NCBI GenBank assembly: GCA_041649015.1
Contig: JBAZNU010000004.1
Coordinates: 62,001 to 126,000, forward strand
Reading direction: 5' to 3'
Origin: Ignavibacteria bacterium
GTDB lineage: Bacteria > Bacteroidota > Ignavibacteria > Tepidaquicellales > Tepidaquicellaceae
Length of the DNA stretch: 64,000 nt
Part shown: piece by piece, positions 54,396 through 62,979 of the stretch
Layout of the letters: each line of letters starts with the position of its first letter
How positions within the stretch are numbered: position 1 is the stretch's first letter
Notes under the pieces: generated by a model
The model's database searches: none
What the model was told of the DNA's origin: nothing
What the model saw: only the letters and a program-made list of their open reading frames with translations
Position numbers and translations under genes: made by a program

Positions 54396-56378
54396 TTATT
54401 TGTTTGTTATTTTTGCGGGCAGTTTAATTAAAAATGTCGAACCCTGTCCCGGTTCGCTTTTAGCCCTTATCTCTCCCCTGTGCATTTTTATTATTCCGTA
54501 AACAATCGCCAGTCCAAGCCCTGTTCCTTTTCCCATCTTCTTCGTAGTAAAAAACGGAGTAAATAATTTGCTCATATTCTCTTTCGGAATTCCTGAACCT
54601 GTATCGCTTATTTCAATCGTAATTTCTGATTCCGTACTGCCTATTTTAATGTTTATCTTCTTTGTTTCTGCTTCTGTCAGTGCTTCGCAGGCATTGTTAA
54701 TCACGTTTATAAATACCTGCTTTAACTGGTCGGCATCTCCCTCAATCGTCGTGTCAAACGCCGTACATTCCGTAGAAAACAAAATCCCTTTGTATTCAGG
54801 CTTAATCCTAATCGTCTTCAAGACAGAATTTATAAGATCTGATATGTCAAACTCTGTTGCATGCAGCTTTCCCTGTCTTGCAAAGTTCAGTAAATTTGAG
54901 ACGATGTTTTTGCATCTGTTGGTTTCCTGTGCGATAAGTTCAAGGTCTTCAATCGACTGCTTATCTGGGTCCGCTGAGTTCTTCTCTACTTCCTTCTTCA
55001 GTAATGAAGTGTAAAGCAATATCGTACCTAGCGGATTGTTAATTTCATGCGCAACTCCTGCAGCAAGCTGTCCAATCGAGGCAAGCTTCTCCGCAGATTG
55101 CAGCTGGTCCTGAGTTTCTGAAAGCTCTTTGTAAGCTCTCTCGAGTTTCTCTATCAGGTACGGCAGACACATATCGTTTTCTGCGAGTCCTTTAGCTATT
55201 GCTATCGCGTAATCCCTGCATGTCGAATATCCGCAGGAATGGCAGTTTAACTCATCCTGTTTCGTAAATTTGTTCGTCTCTGCAAGTATCTCTCTTATCC
55301 TTTCTTCTGATGGATTTTCAATCCGCATGTTTCTGTTCGTAAACTCACGCTTCAGATTAACATTCCTGCTGTTGTATAAACTGCTCTTCCAAACCTGTTT
55401 GTCTGCTGCTTTTATTCTGTCGTTTATGTAATCTACAACTTTCTCTTTTCTTGAATAATAATTCAACTCGCTGTCAATTGCCGGTCCCTTTATGCACCCT
55501 TCGCAGAATAGTATATCTATAAACTTTGCATTTATGTTCCCGTGTACAATTTCATTCAGTATTTCTTCAACCTTCTCGCGTCCCTCTACAACAATTATTT
55601 CTTTTTCAAGTATATCGTCGGATATATCCGCAGTCTTTATGAGGCCTCCCGCAAGTGGAAATGATTTTCCCGTCAGTCCCTGAGGTGGGTCGAAGTCAAT
55701 ATCTTCCAGTTCTGAAATTACTATGCTGTTCTTTTCAAATATTTCTTTAAGTTCGGCAAATGTCAAAACCGCATCTATCACTCCTTCTACCTCTTCATCT
55801 TTGTATTCGCTCTTCTTTGCAATGCATGGACCGATGAATACAATTTTCTTGTCTTCTCCAAAATTGTCTTTAATGTACCTGCCCATTGCTATCATAGGCG
55901 AAACAACAGTCGCAAGATTCGGAATTAACTGTGAATAGTACATCTCTACGTAGTTGTAAACCGCTGGACATGCAGAACTGATTATCGTCTTGCTGTCTCC
56001 GTTCTCTATCTCTTGCAGATACATAGGACTAATCATATCTGCTCCAAATGCCACCTCGCATACTTCTTCAAATCCAACCTTCTTCAACGCAGCTGGAATC
56101 TTGTCATAGCTATCTGGAAACGACGCTGGAAATGACGGTGCCACCAGAGCTATCACGTTTCCTTTTGGTAGTATGTCATTCATTACTCTGTTAACATCGC
56201 TTAGAGTCGCCTTTGCATTTTGAGAACATACAGTTACGCAGTGTCCGCAAGAAATACACCGTTCTGTCATTACTACTGCCTGTCCGTTCTGTACCCTTAT
56301 AGCAATAGCAGGGCATTCCCTTATGCAGGAATAACATCTTTTGCATAAATCTGGTATTGTCTCAACAATGCCGTGCAC
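54396..56378 (-). CDS. Histidine kinase with degenerate [FeFe]-hydrogenase-like sensor domain
   Basis: 660 aa, GTG start overlapping the hydA stop by 1 nt. Two 4Fe-4S motifs (Cys12/15/18/22 and 41/44/47/51), then a hydrogenase large-subunit-like domain (~75-325). H-cluster loops are altered: L1 is SSACP (Cys137 only), L2 GPC (Cys185), L3 FCEGC (Cys292, Cys295) instead of CPGGC. Then a Cx2Cx4Cx16C 4Fe-4S domain (Cys379, 382, 387, 404), coiled coil, HisKA (His444, GVAHEINNPLG) and HATPase. No transmembrane helix. It likely senses redox or H2 and controls the hydrogenase genes. Confidence 0.92.
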   Translation of the reverse strand: MHGIVETIPDLCKRCYSCIRECPAIAIRVQNGQAVVMTERCISCGHCVTVCSQNAKATLSDVNRVMNDILPKGNVIALVAPSFPASFPDSYDKIPAALKKVGFEEVCEVAFGADMISPMYLQEIENGDSKTIISSACPAVYNYVEMYYSQLIPNLATVVSPMIAMGRYIKDNFGEDKKIVFIGPCIAKKSEYKDEEVEGVIDAVLTFAELKEIFEKNSIVISELEDIDFDPPQGLTGKSFPLAGGLIKTADISDDILEKEIIVVEGREKVEEILNEIVHGNINAKFIDILFCEGCIKGPAIDSELNYYSRKEKVVDYINDRIKAADKQVWKSSLYNSRNVNLKREFTNRNMRIENPSEERIREILAETNKFTKQDELNCHSCGYSTCRDYAIAIAKGLAENDMCLPYLIEKLERAYKELSETQDQLQSAEKLASIGQLAAGVAHEINNPLGTILLYTSLLKKEVEKNSADPDKQSIEDLELIAQETNRCKNIVSNLLNFARQGKLHATEFDISDLINSVLKTIRIKPEYKGILFSTECTAFDTTIEGDADQLKQVFINVINNACEALTEAETKKINIKIGSTESEITIEISDTGSGIPKENMSKLFTPFFTTKKMGKGTGLGLAIVYGIIKMHRGEIRAKSEPGQGSTFLIKLPAKITNK

Positions 56379-58093
56379 TATTTCTTTCTGCTTTTATAAT
56401 TTGTGTGCAGTATTTCATGCGATTTGTGACTGTTCGGCTCTCCAAAGAATTCCTTGTACAAATTCATTACTGCTTCATTTTCGTGCGATTTTCTGTGTAT
56501 CATCTTTGAGTCTATTTCGTACAACGCCCTCACGCGTTTTACTACTTTTTCGGGTTTCTGATGTATAGGCTGACCGCCGCCGTTTATACAGCCTCCCGGG
56601 CAAGCCATTACTTCTACAAAATGATATTTGCTTGTGCCGTTCTCAACTTCATCAAGTACTTTAGCAACATTTCCTATACCGTTCACAACCGCAAAGTTTA
56701 AATCCATTCCGTTTATGTTTATCGTCAGCTCCTTAATTCCGTCAAACCCGCGTATTTGTTCAAACTCAAGCTTCTGTAGTTCATTCCCGGTCAGCATGTT
56801 GTAAGCAGTTCTTATCGCTGCTTCCATCACACCTCCTGTCGTTCCGAATATTACAGCCGCACCCGTTGATTCTCCAAGCGGATTGTCAAATTGTGTCTCT
56901 GGTAAATCACAGAAATCTATTCCTGCTGTATTAAAATATCTTACAAGTTCTCTCGTTGTTAATACCGAATCCACATCAGGCATTCTCTCTTCCGTAAGCT
57001 CAGGCCTGCTCGATTCAAACTTCTTTACCGTGCAGGGCATTATTGAAACCACATATATATCCTTTGGGTCAAGCCCCATCTTTTTTGCATAGTATGTCTT
57101 CAGTACTGCACCTTCCATCTCATGAGGTGATTTGCATGTTGAGACATGGTGAAGCAGTTCAGGTCTTCTGTGCTCGATGTATTTTACCCATCCCGGACAG
57201 CAGCTCGTAAACATTGGTAATGGTTTTTTGTTTGTTACCCTGTTCACTAACTCTGCGGTTTCTTCCATTATCGTAAGGTCAGCTGCAAAGTTTGTATCAA
57301 ATACTTTTTTGAAACCAAGTCTTTTAAGTCCGGTCACAAGCTTTCCCGTTACATCCGTTCCAAGCGGCATGTTATATTCTTCACCAAGTGATGCTCTTAC
57401 CGCAGGAGCTATTTGTGCAACTACAAACTTCTTCTTATTTGCAAGCGCAGTGACTATTTCTTTCATGTGGCTCTTTTCCCTCAAAGCTGCCGTCGGACAT
57501 ACAAGTATGCACTGTCCACAAAGTATGCAGTCGCTTATGTTTAAACCTTTATTGTAAGGAGTCGTTACAATGCTTTTAAATCCGCGTTTTGTAAAGTCTA
57601 TCGCTCCGACTTGCTGAACTTCGTTGCATACCCTTACGCATCTTCCGCAAAGTATGCATTTTGCAGGGTCGCGCTCCATTGAAGGACTCGATATATCAAT
57701 TGCATGGTCTTTCGATTCTCCTGCAAAACGGTGCTCGCGCAGTCCGTATTGTGCTGCCAAATCCTGTAATTCGCAGTTCTTGTTCCTTACGCATATCAAA
57801 CAATCCTGTGGATGGTTTTCTACAAGAAGCTCTACTATCGTCTTTCTCGCCCTTCTTACCCGGGGTGAATTTGTCTCTACAACCATTCCGTCCGACACGG
57901 GATAAGCACAGCTTGGAATCAGCCCTCTCTGTCCTTCAACCTCAACCGAACATATTCTGCATGCGCCCGTTGGAAATAGGTCCTTCATGTTACAAAGCGT
58001 CGGAACTGCTATACCTGCTGATTTTGCCGCGTCCAGAATTGTCATTCCTTCTTCAGCATTTACCTTTATGTTATTTATTGTTAGTTCTACCAT
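56378..58093 (-). CDS. hydA: [FeFe] hydrogenase catalytic subunit, NAD-linked bifurcating type
   Basis: 571 aa from ATG (a TTG 12 nt upstream is possible). [2Fe-2S] (Cys34, 45, 48, 62), His-ligated 4Fe-4S (His94, Cys98, 101, 107), two 4Fe-4S (Cys146/149/152/156; 189/192/195/199). The H-cluster is complete: L1 FTSCCPGW (Cys298, 299), L2 MPCTVKK (Cys354), L3 MACPGGC (Cys498, 502). A C-terminal small-subunit-like domain follows. Reversible H2 production in a HydABC complex (group A3), probably using NADH plus reduced ferredoxin. Third gene of the operon; maturases HydEFG are not in the window. Confidence 0.96.
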   Translation of the reverse strand: MVELTINNIKVNAEEGMTILDAAKSAGIAVPTLCNMKDLFPTGACRICSVEVEGQRGLIPSCAYPVSDGMVVETNSPRVRRARKTIVELLVENHPQDCLICVRNKNCELQDLAAQYGLREHRFAGESKDHAIDISSPSMERDPAKCILCGRCVRVCNEVQQVGAIDFTKRGFKSIVTTPYNKGLNISDCILCGQCILVCPTAALREKSHMKEIVTALANKKKFVVAQIAPAVRASLGEEYNMPLGTDVTGKLVTGLKRLGFKKVFDTNFAADLTIMEETAELVNRVTNKKPLPMFTSCCPGWVKYIEHRRPELLHHVSTCKSPHEMEGAVLKTYYAKKMGLDPKDIYVVSIMPCTVKKFESSRPELTEERMPDVDSVLTTRELVRYFNTAGIDFCDLPETQFDNPLGESTGAAVIFGTTGGVMEAAIRTAYNMLTGNELQKLEFEQIRGFDGIKELTININGMDLNFAVVNGIGNVAKVLDEVENGTSKYHFVEVMACPGGCINGGGQPIHQKPEKVVKRVRALYEIDSKMIHRKSHENEAVMNLYKEFFGEPNSHKSHEILHTNYKSRKK

Positions 58094-58122
58094 ATACTTT
58101 ATCAAAATTATTGTTTAAAATA

Positions 58123-60108
58123 TTATGAAACGAGCACTGCTTCAAATTTGCAGTTATCAACACACATCCCGCACTTGATGCACTTGTCTTCTATTATGTA
58201 ATGTGCTTTTCCTTTTTCACCCGCTATCGCCTCTACCGGACATTTCCTCGCACATAGTCCGCATCCTTCGCAGTCATCATTGTTAATCGTAAATGTCAGT
58301 AGTTCTTTACATACTCCTGCCTTGCACTTTCTGTCGTATAAATGTTCTTCGTATTCATCCCTGAAGTATCTCAGTCCCGAAAGTATTGGATTAGGCGCTG
58401 TTTGTCCGAGTCCGCAAAGCGAAGTATCCTTTATTACATCTGCAAGTCTGTTCAGATGTATTATTCCTTTAAACCTCTGAAGCTGGTCTAACTTGTTTGA
58501 TGTGTTTTTGTAACTGTGAGGTATCTTTTCTATTATTTCAAGCATTCTTTTCGTACCTTCACGGCAGGGTACACACTTCCCGCATGATTCGTTCTGTATA
58601 AACGTCATAAAGAATTTCGCCACGTCTACTATGCATGTCGTTTCATCCATAACAACAAATCCCCCCGATCCCATCATCGCTCCTACCGTCTTCAGTGATT
58701 CATAATCAACTTCAGTGTCGAGTACCTCGTCAGGTAAACATCCCCCCGAAGGTCCGCCTATCTGTACAGCTTTGAACTTCTTATTATTTGGAATTCCGCC
58801 TCCGATTTTAAACACTATATCGCGGAGCGTAACACCCATTGGTATTTCCACTAATCCGGTGTTTATTATCTTGCCGCTTAATGCAAATACTTTCGTTCCT
58901 TTACTTGTCTTTGTTCCTACCGATGCGAATTTATCCGCACCCCGTTTAAATACCTGAGGCACATTTGCAAAAGTCTCAACGTTGTTAATTATCGTTGGCT
59001 TGTTCCATAATCCCGATACCGCTGGATAAGGAGGTCTTGGCTTTGGCATCCCTCTCTTGCCCTCTATAGATGCTATTAATGCCGTTTCTTCTCCGCAGAC
59101 AAACGCTCCGGCACCCTTCTTTATTTTCAAATTAAACGTAAACCCGCTGCCTAATATGTTCTCGCCCAGCAATCCGTATTTTTTGCAGTTGTTAATAGTG
59201 TTCTCAAGCCTTGATATAGCAAGCGGATATTCTGCTCTGCAGTATATGTATCCGAGAGATGCTCCTATTGCATAACCGCCTATTATCATGCCCTCTACTA
59301 ATTTGTATGGGTCGCTTTCAAGTACAGACCTGTCCATAAATGCTCCCGGGTCTCCCTCATCTGCATTGCATATTATATATTTAGTATCAGATTTTTGTTT
59401 CAGTGCAAATTCCCATTTCTTACCCGTCGGGAAACCGCCACCACCTCGTCCTCTCAGGCCGCTTGCAAGTATGTCTTTCACAACTTCTTCCGGTGTCATG
59501 TGGCAAAGTACTTTGTCAAGTGACTTAAACCCGCCGTTCGCTATGTATGAATCTATAGATGTAGGATTTATTACTCCGCAGTTCTCAAGCACTATCTTTA
59601 ACTGATGCCTGAAAAATGGTATCTCATTTATGTTTACCACTTCTCCGTTTGTCTTACCATACGTTCCAAGTAGGTTATCTTGAAACACACCCTTATCAAC
59701 AAGTGTTTTCTTTATCAGCTTCGATACTATCTTCGGTGTCACTCTGCAGTATGATACTCTGTCGCCGCCGGGAAGTTTTATGTCAACTATAGGCTCGGAT
59801 GCACAGGCTCCCACACATCCCGTAGCTTCAATCTTTGCCTCAATGTTCAGCTTGCTTAGCTCTGCCCTTATAGCATCTTCAACATTCTGTGCACCTGCAG
59901 CAAGTCCGCATGTTCCTTTTCCGATTATGATTATCGGCACATCATGCTCTTCGTACCTTAACTGCCTGTTGTAGCTTTTAATCTTCTTCTCGCATTCGGG
60001 ACTGTGATGGCAAAGTGGTCCCTCGGTGCAGCACCTGATAAACTGGTCGCATGGTTTCTCTTGTGAATGCCAGCATTTGTCGCAGCAGAATTCTAAGAAT
60101 GTATTCAT
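58123..60108 (-). CDS. hydB: Hydrogenase NuoF-like subunit (HydB/HndC), with Cys-rich N-terminus
   Basis: 661 aa. Residues 1-40 carry eight Cys (8, 9, 12, 20, 26, 27, 33, 39), not a feature of NuoF. Thioredoxin-like Fe-S segment (~55-135; Cys67, 98, 102), then NuoF core with GRGGGGFPTGKKW (FMN/NAD site), DEGDPGAFMDR, the GAGAFVCGEETALI block, and SCGKCVPCREG (4Fe-4S). Two ferredoxin clusters close the protein (CEGCGLCARKCP, CIKCGMCVDNC). It oxidises NADH with FMN and passes electrons to HydA; this is the bifurcating subunit. Overlaps hydC by 4 nt. Confidence 0.95.
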   Translation of the reverse strand: MNTFLEFCCDKCWHSQEKPCDQFIRCCTEGPLCHHSPECEKKIKSYNRQLRYEEHDVPIIIIGKGTCGLAAGAQNVEDAIRAELSKLNIEAKIEATGCVGACASEPIVDIKLPGGDRVSYCRVTPKIVSKLIKKTLVDKGVFQDNLLGTYGKTNGEVVNINEIPFFRHQLKIVLENCGVINPTSIDSYIANGGFKSLDKVLCHMTPEEVVKDILASGLRGRGGGGFPTGKKWEFALKQKSDTKYIICNADEGDPGAFMDRSVLESDPYKLVEGMIIGGYAIGASLGYIYCRAEYPLAISRLENTINNCKKYGLLGENILGSGFTFNLKIKKGAGAFVCGEETALIASIEGKRGMPKPRPPYPAVSGLWNKPTIINNVETFANVPQVFKRGADKFASVGTKTSKGTKVFALSGKIINTGLVEIPMGVTLRDIVFKIGGGIPNNKKFKAVQIGGPSGGCLPDEVLDTEVDYESLKTVGAMMGSGGFVVMDETTCIVDVAKFFMTFIQNESCGKCVPCREGTKRMLEIIEKIPHSYKNTSNKLDQLQRFKGIIHLNRLADVIKDTSLCGLGQTAPNPILSGLRYFRDEYEEHLYDRKCKAGVCKELLTFTINNDDCEGCGLCARKCPVEAIAGEKGKAHYIIEDKCIKCGMCVDNCKFEAVLVS

Positions 60109-60590
60109 TTCACACCCTCCTTCTTCACTGTTGTAGCCGGTTTCTGTACGTTGAATTTTTTCAATATACCCGGAATCTCTTTAACCGTTATCTTTCCATA
60201 ATATTCGTCGTTTACCGTTATTACAGGCGCTATGCTGCACGCACCTATACATGCTACGGTTTCAAGCGTAAACTTTTTGTCGCGGGTAGTCTGTCCCGCT
60301 TTTATGTTTAGGCTCGTTTCAAGCGTAAATAATATATTTGCAGAATTGCATACATGGCATGCAGTTCCCCTGCATACTCTTATTACATTCTCGCCTAAAG
60401 GTGTTAATCTGAACTGATTGTAAAATGTCGCAACTCCGTAAACTCTGCTCAGAGGGAATCCTACAAAATCAGATACTTCCTGAAGTGCGCCCTCTGGTAG
60501 ATAGCCGTATACCTCCTGCACCTCTTGTAGCAATGCTATTAGATTGCTCTTTTCGTTTGCAGGGTACTTTTTAAAAATGTGTTTGTGCAT
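60105..60590 (-). CDS. hydC: Hydrogenase NuoE-like [2Fe-2S] subunit (HydC/HndA)
   Basis: 161 aa. Helical N-terminus (LIALLQEVQEVYGYLPEGALQEVSDFVGFPLSRVYGVATFYNQF), thioredoxin-like domain with [2Fe-2S] ligands Cys73, Cys78, Cys114, Cys118 (C-x4-C, C-x3-C). First gene of the hydC-hydB-hydA operon; stop overlaps the hydB start by 4 nt. Its leader holds a hairpin at 60610-60630. Electron transfer partner of HydB. Confidence 0.95.
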   Translation of the reverse strand: MHKHIFKKYPANEKSNLIALLQEVQEVYGYLPEGALQEVSDFVGFPLSRVYGVATFYNQFRLTPLGENVIRVCRGTACHVCNSANILFTLETSLNIKAGQTTRDKKFTLETVACIGACSIAPVITVNDEYYGKITVKEIPGILKKFNVQKPATTVKKEGVK

Positions 60591-60609
60591 AAATTTTTTT
60601 ATTTAAGAG

Positions 60610-60630
60610 CGAAAGCCAACAGGGCTTTCG
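60610..60630. promoter_or_regulatory. Leader hairpin upstream of the hydrogenase operon
   Basis: CGAAAGCC (60610-60617) and GGCTTTCG (60623-60630), 8-bp perfect stem with a 5-nt loop, 20 nt upstream of the hydC start codon. No T-run follows on either strand, so it is not a simple terminator. It could be an operator or a translation-control hairpin for the operon. Confidence 0.4.
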
Positions 60631-60842
60631 GGGAAACAATATTTAATATTCGTCTTTTGTTGAGTACAGATATTAGTAATTGTTTTAGGGAATTCATTTA
60701 CTTTTCTTTTACAAAACTACTTACTTTAATTCTCTCTTTCAATGATAATATTAATTCTTATTTTAGGGAAAATTTTTTGAATAGATAATCAATTTGCCTT
60801 TGGCTATTTTATCCTTAAATCAAAATTTTCCCGGAGGAATAA

Positions 60843-61214
60843 ATGGCACTCATAGCAGTAATCGATGATGACTTGGATATCAGAGAGGCGAGTGAATTAG
60901 TTCTCACTTCTAAAGGCCATAAAGTCATCACCGCAACAAATCCTAAAGACGGTTTCGATATTATTATGAAAAATAAACCGGAACTGATTATTCTCGATGT
61001 TATGATGGATGAACCCGACGACGGCTTCTTCCTTGCTCAGAAAATACGCAAGAATAACATCAAGACACCTATTATTATGTACACCTCTATTTCAAAAGCA
61101 ATCGGTCTCGATTTCGGTGCTGGTGAACTCGTACCTGTCGATGACTTCGTTGAAAAACCGATTACTCCTGAAGTATTAATCCAGAAAGTCGAATCATTTT
61201 TAAACAAAAAGTAG
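60843..61214 (+). CDS. Single-domain response regulator, divergent from the hydrogenase operon
   Basis: 123 aa, receiver only. Asp8-Asp10 acidic patch, phospho-acceptor Asp52 (LDVMMDEPDDGFFL), Thr81/Ser82, Lys105 (EKPITPE). A GGAGG Shine-Dalgarno precedes ATG. It shares the LDxxMxExDxGF signature with the receiver at 53953-54366, so it belongs to the same phosphorelay. It precedes the second NuoE-like gene by 6 nt. Confidence 0.92.
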   Translation: MALIAVIDDDLDIREASELVLTSKGHKVITATNPKDGFDIIMKNKPELIILDVMMDEPDDGFFLAQKIRKNNIKTPIIMYTSISKAIGLDFGAGELVPVDDFVEKPITPEVLIQKVESFLNKK

Positions 61215-61220
61215 AACTAT

Positions 61221-61694
61221 ATGCTGGTATTAGAAAAGAATTCAATTACTGAAGAGCTTGAAGCACTCGTTAATAAGCACGGAGCAAAAAGGGCTTCGTT
61301 GATGCCCATCCTGCAGGAGGTTCAGGCTAAACATAGATACATTCCCGATTTTGCTCAGCAGGAAATTGCTCGGCTACTCGATATTCATCCTGTCGAAGTT
61401 TTTAGCGTTATTTCTTTCTACTCTTTCTTGCATAGCGAACCGCAGGGTAGAAATATCGTTAGACTCTGCAGGACTATCGTTTGCGATATGGCTGGTAAAG
61501 AAGAAGTTGAAAAAGCTGTCTTGCGTGAACTTAAAATTAAAGTCGGCGGTACAACTAAAGATAATAGAATAACTTTTGAACATACTAACTGCCTCGGTAT
61601 GTGTGACCAGGGTCCTGCAATGATGGTCAATGATAAAATCTATACTAAACTTACACCCGAAAAAGCAGTCGATATTCTTAAAAAAGTTAACTGA
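61221..61694 (+). CDS. Second NuoE/HydC-like [2Fe-2S] subunit
   Basis: 157 aa. Thioredoxin-like [2Fe-2S] ligands Cys83, Cys88, Cys124, Cys128 complete, with the same N-terminal helical region (LMPILQEVQAKHRYIPDFAQQEIARLL) as HydC but low overall identity. Coupled to the divergent response regulator gene 6 nt upstream. It may be an alternative partner for HydB or another NADH/H2 module, or transmit redox state to the sensor system. No NuoF partner follows. Confidence 0.9.
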   Translation: MLVLEKNSITEELEALVNKHGAKRASLMPILQEVQAKHRYIPDFAQQEIARLLDIHPVEVFSVISFYSFLHSEPQGRNIVRLCRTIVCDMAGKEEVEKAVLRELKIKVGGTTKDNRITFEHTNCLGMCDQGPAMMVNDKIYTKLTPEKAVDILKKVN

Positions 61695-61698
61695 TAAA

Positions 61699-62075
61699 AA
61701 TAAATACTTATCATCCACTGAAAATTTGTCATCCCCGAATGTTCTTTTCGGGGATCTCATTATAAATACTTTTCATCCCCGCAATGTTCTTAAGCGGGGA
61801 TCTCATTATAAATTCTTGTCATCCCGAATGATCTTATCGGCCTGCCTGCCGCATTCAGGGGATCTCATTATAAATACTTTTCATCCCCGCGATGTTCTTA
61901 AGCAGGGGATCTCATTATAAATACTTTTCATCCCCGAATGATCCTATCGGCCTGCCTGCCGCAGGCAGGGGATATCATCATAAATATTTGTCATCCCCGC
62001 GATGATCTTAAGCGGGGATCTTATCATTAATATTACCAAGAGAAAAGTCTCAAGAATTTGTCATCCCGAAATACG
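61699..62075. repeat. Tandem palindromic repeat cluster (GTCATCCCCG-type)
   Basis: Six full and a partial seventh unit, each ~45-63 bp: first unit at 61729 (ATCCCCGAA paired with TTCGGGGAT), then at ~61773, 61819, 61881, 61928, 61990 and 62060. Units alternate between a simple stem-loop (CATCCCCGC...GCGGGGATC) and a longer type with an inner palindrome CTGCCTGC/GCAGGCAG. Spacers read CTCATTATAAATACTT. The non-coding cluster has no leader or fixed spacer, so it is not a CRISPR. Confidence 0.9.
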
Positions 62076-62506
62076 CGTTCTTTGTCGAAGATTCGACGTG
62101 GCGAACGACCTTTGTTTTTCACTGCGATCCATGGGTAGATAATTTTTATATTTTGTTTTTCGATATTTAGTTTGTAGCCTATGGCTTCGCCGTGATCTTG
62201 TAGATCTATCTACCAGTTCTTACTGTCCGCTGTCAGCTGTCGGCTGTCCGCTGAACGCTATCTCTCTTTCATTTCACAACTTCCAAATTACCCTTCGCAA
62301 TATATATTGATTCTCTTCTCTATTTTTTGCATATTTGTCAAGCATAAGTTACAGACCCCCATAAAAAGTTTGTATCTTACATCAATAAATTATTCTATTA
62401 AAGAGTATTTTTTTCGGGAACAAATACATGCAGTATACCGTTAAATTTGTATAGTGCATTACTTGGTAATATCATACACTAAAACAGCGATAGGAAAAAT
62501 TAATCA
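62076..62506. other. Intergenic region with small repeats, no gene
   Basis: Contains the heptamer array at 62223-62257 and loose inverted repeats (GGGTAGATA at ~62133 against TATCTACC at ~62206). No coding frame is supported. Confidence 0.4.
62223..62257. repeat. Five-unit 7-nt tandem array
   Basis: Units CTGTCCG, CTGTCAG, CTGTCGG, CTGTCCG, CTGAACG. The phase is exact at 7 nt. Non-coding; typical of slipped-strand expansion. Confidence 0.8.
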
Positions 62507-62683
62507 TTGAAAAGAAGCAAACTAAATAAAGAAGATGTATATCAGCAGTTCGGATGGAAACCCGAAGATGGTGATTATATCGTACATCATGTTGGCCGTA
62601 ATAAAAGCAAATTTCAGAAACAAATTGAAAAAATTATTAATAGGTTTAAGAAAACTAAACCAAGGAAAGTTTCTGATGATTGA
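62507..62683 (+). CDS. Small basic protein (58 aa), unknown
   Basis: TTG start, 58 residues. The composition is protein-like and not random: KLNKEDVYQQFGWKPEDGDY, then a His/Val segment (IVHHVGRNKSKF) and a basic tail (KKTKPRKVSDD). A different, longer ORF over the same bases (62535-62816) looks like noise. No family is recognised; it might be a small nucleic-acid-binding protein. Confidence 0.45.
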   Translation: MKRSKLNKEDVYQQFGWKPEDGDYIVHHVGRNKSKFQKQIEKIINRFKKTKPRKVSDD

Positions 62684-62822
62684 TTTTTACAAAATATTTT
62701 ATTTCTACAGTAATTTTGAATGTATTTCAGGAAAAATCAATCATTTAAATCAAAATTACTCAAAAATTAGTAGTTTTTTTCAATTCATTCCTGCACATTC
62801 TCCGTCCAAAATTTAACCACCA

Positions 62823-62877
62823 ACCCGTGTCAAATGCGTAAAAAACGCGTTTAAAACCCGTGTCAAATGCGTATTTC
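62823..62877. repeat. Five-unit 11-nt-period array (ACCCGTGTCAA/ATGCGTA type)
   Basis: Units ACCCGTGTCAA, ATGCGTAAAAA, ACGCGTTTAAA, ACCCGTGTCAA, ATGCGTATTTC. The first and fourth are identical and all keep an 11-nt phase with a CGT core. It lies ~100 bp upstream of the DUF6266-like gene. Confidence 0.75.
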
Positions 62878-62979
62878 TTTCAGTCTAAAGTAAATCACGT
62901 CTAAAGTACTATCTCTTTTAACATATCTTTAATATATTTGTTTATTAATCTTAATTAATATTCTTTTATTCCTTAAAAC

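Noticed and set aside
57661..58128. 155-codon plus ORF opposite hydA
   Set aside because: Antisense to complete Fe-S motifs of hydA; no independent signal.
61630..61920. 96-codon plus ORF across the palindromic cluster
   Set aside because: Overlaps the NuoE-like gene end and is mostly translated repeat (repeated GDLIINTFHPR).
61699..62075. Possible CRISPR array
   Set aside because: Units are palindromic and themselves vary, the intervening sequence is conserved rather than unique, and no cas genes are nearby.
62535..62816. 93-codon ORF overlapping the small CDS at 62507
   Set aside because: Asn/Phe/Lys/Ile composition typical of random AT-rich sequence; the 62507 frame is more protein-like.
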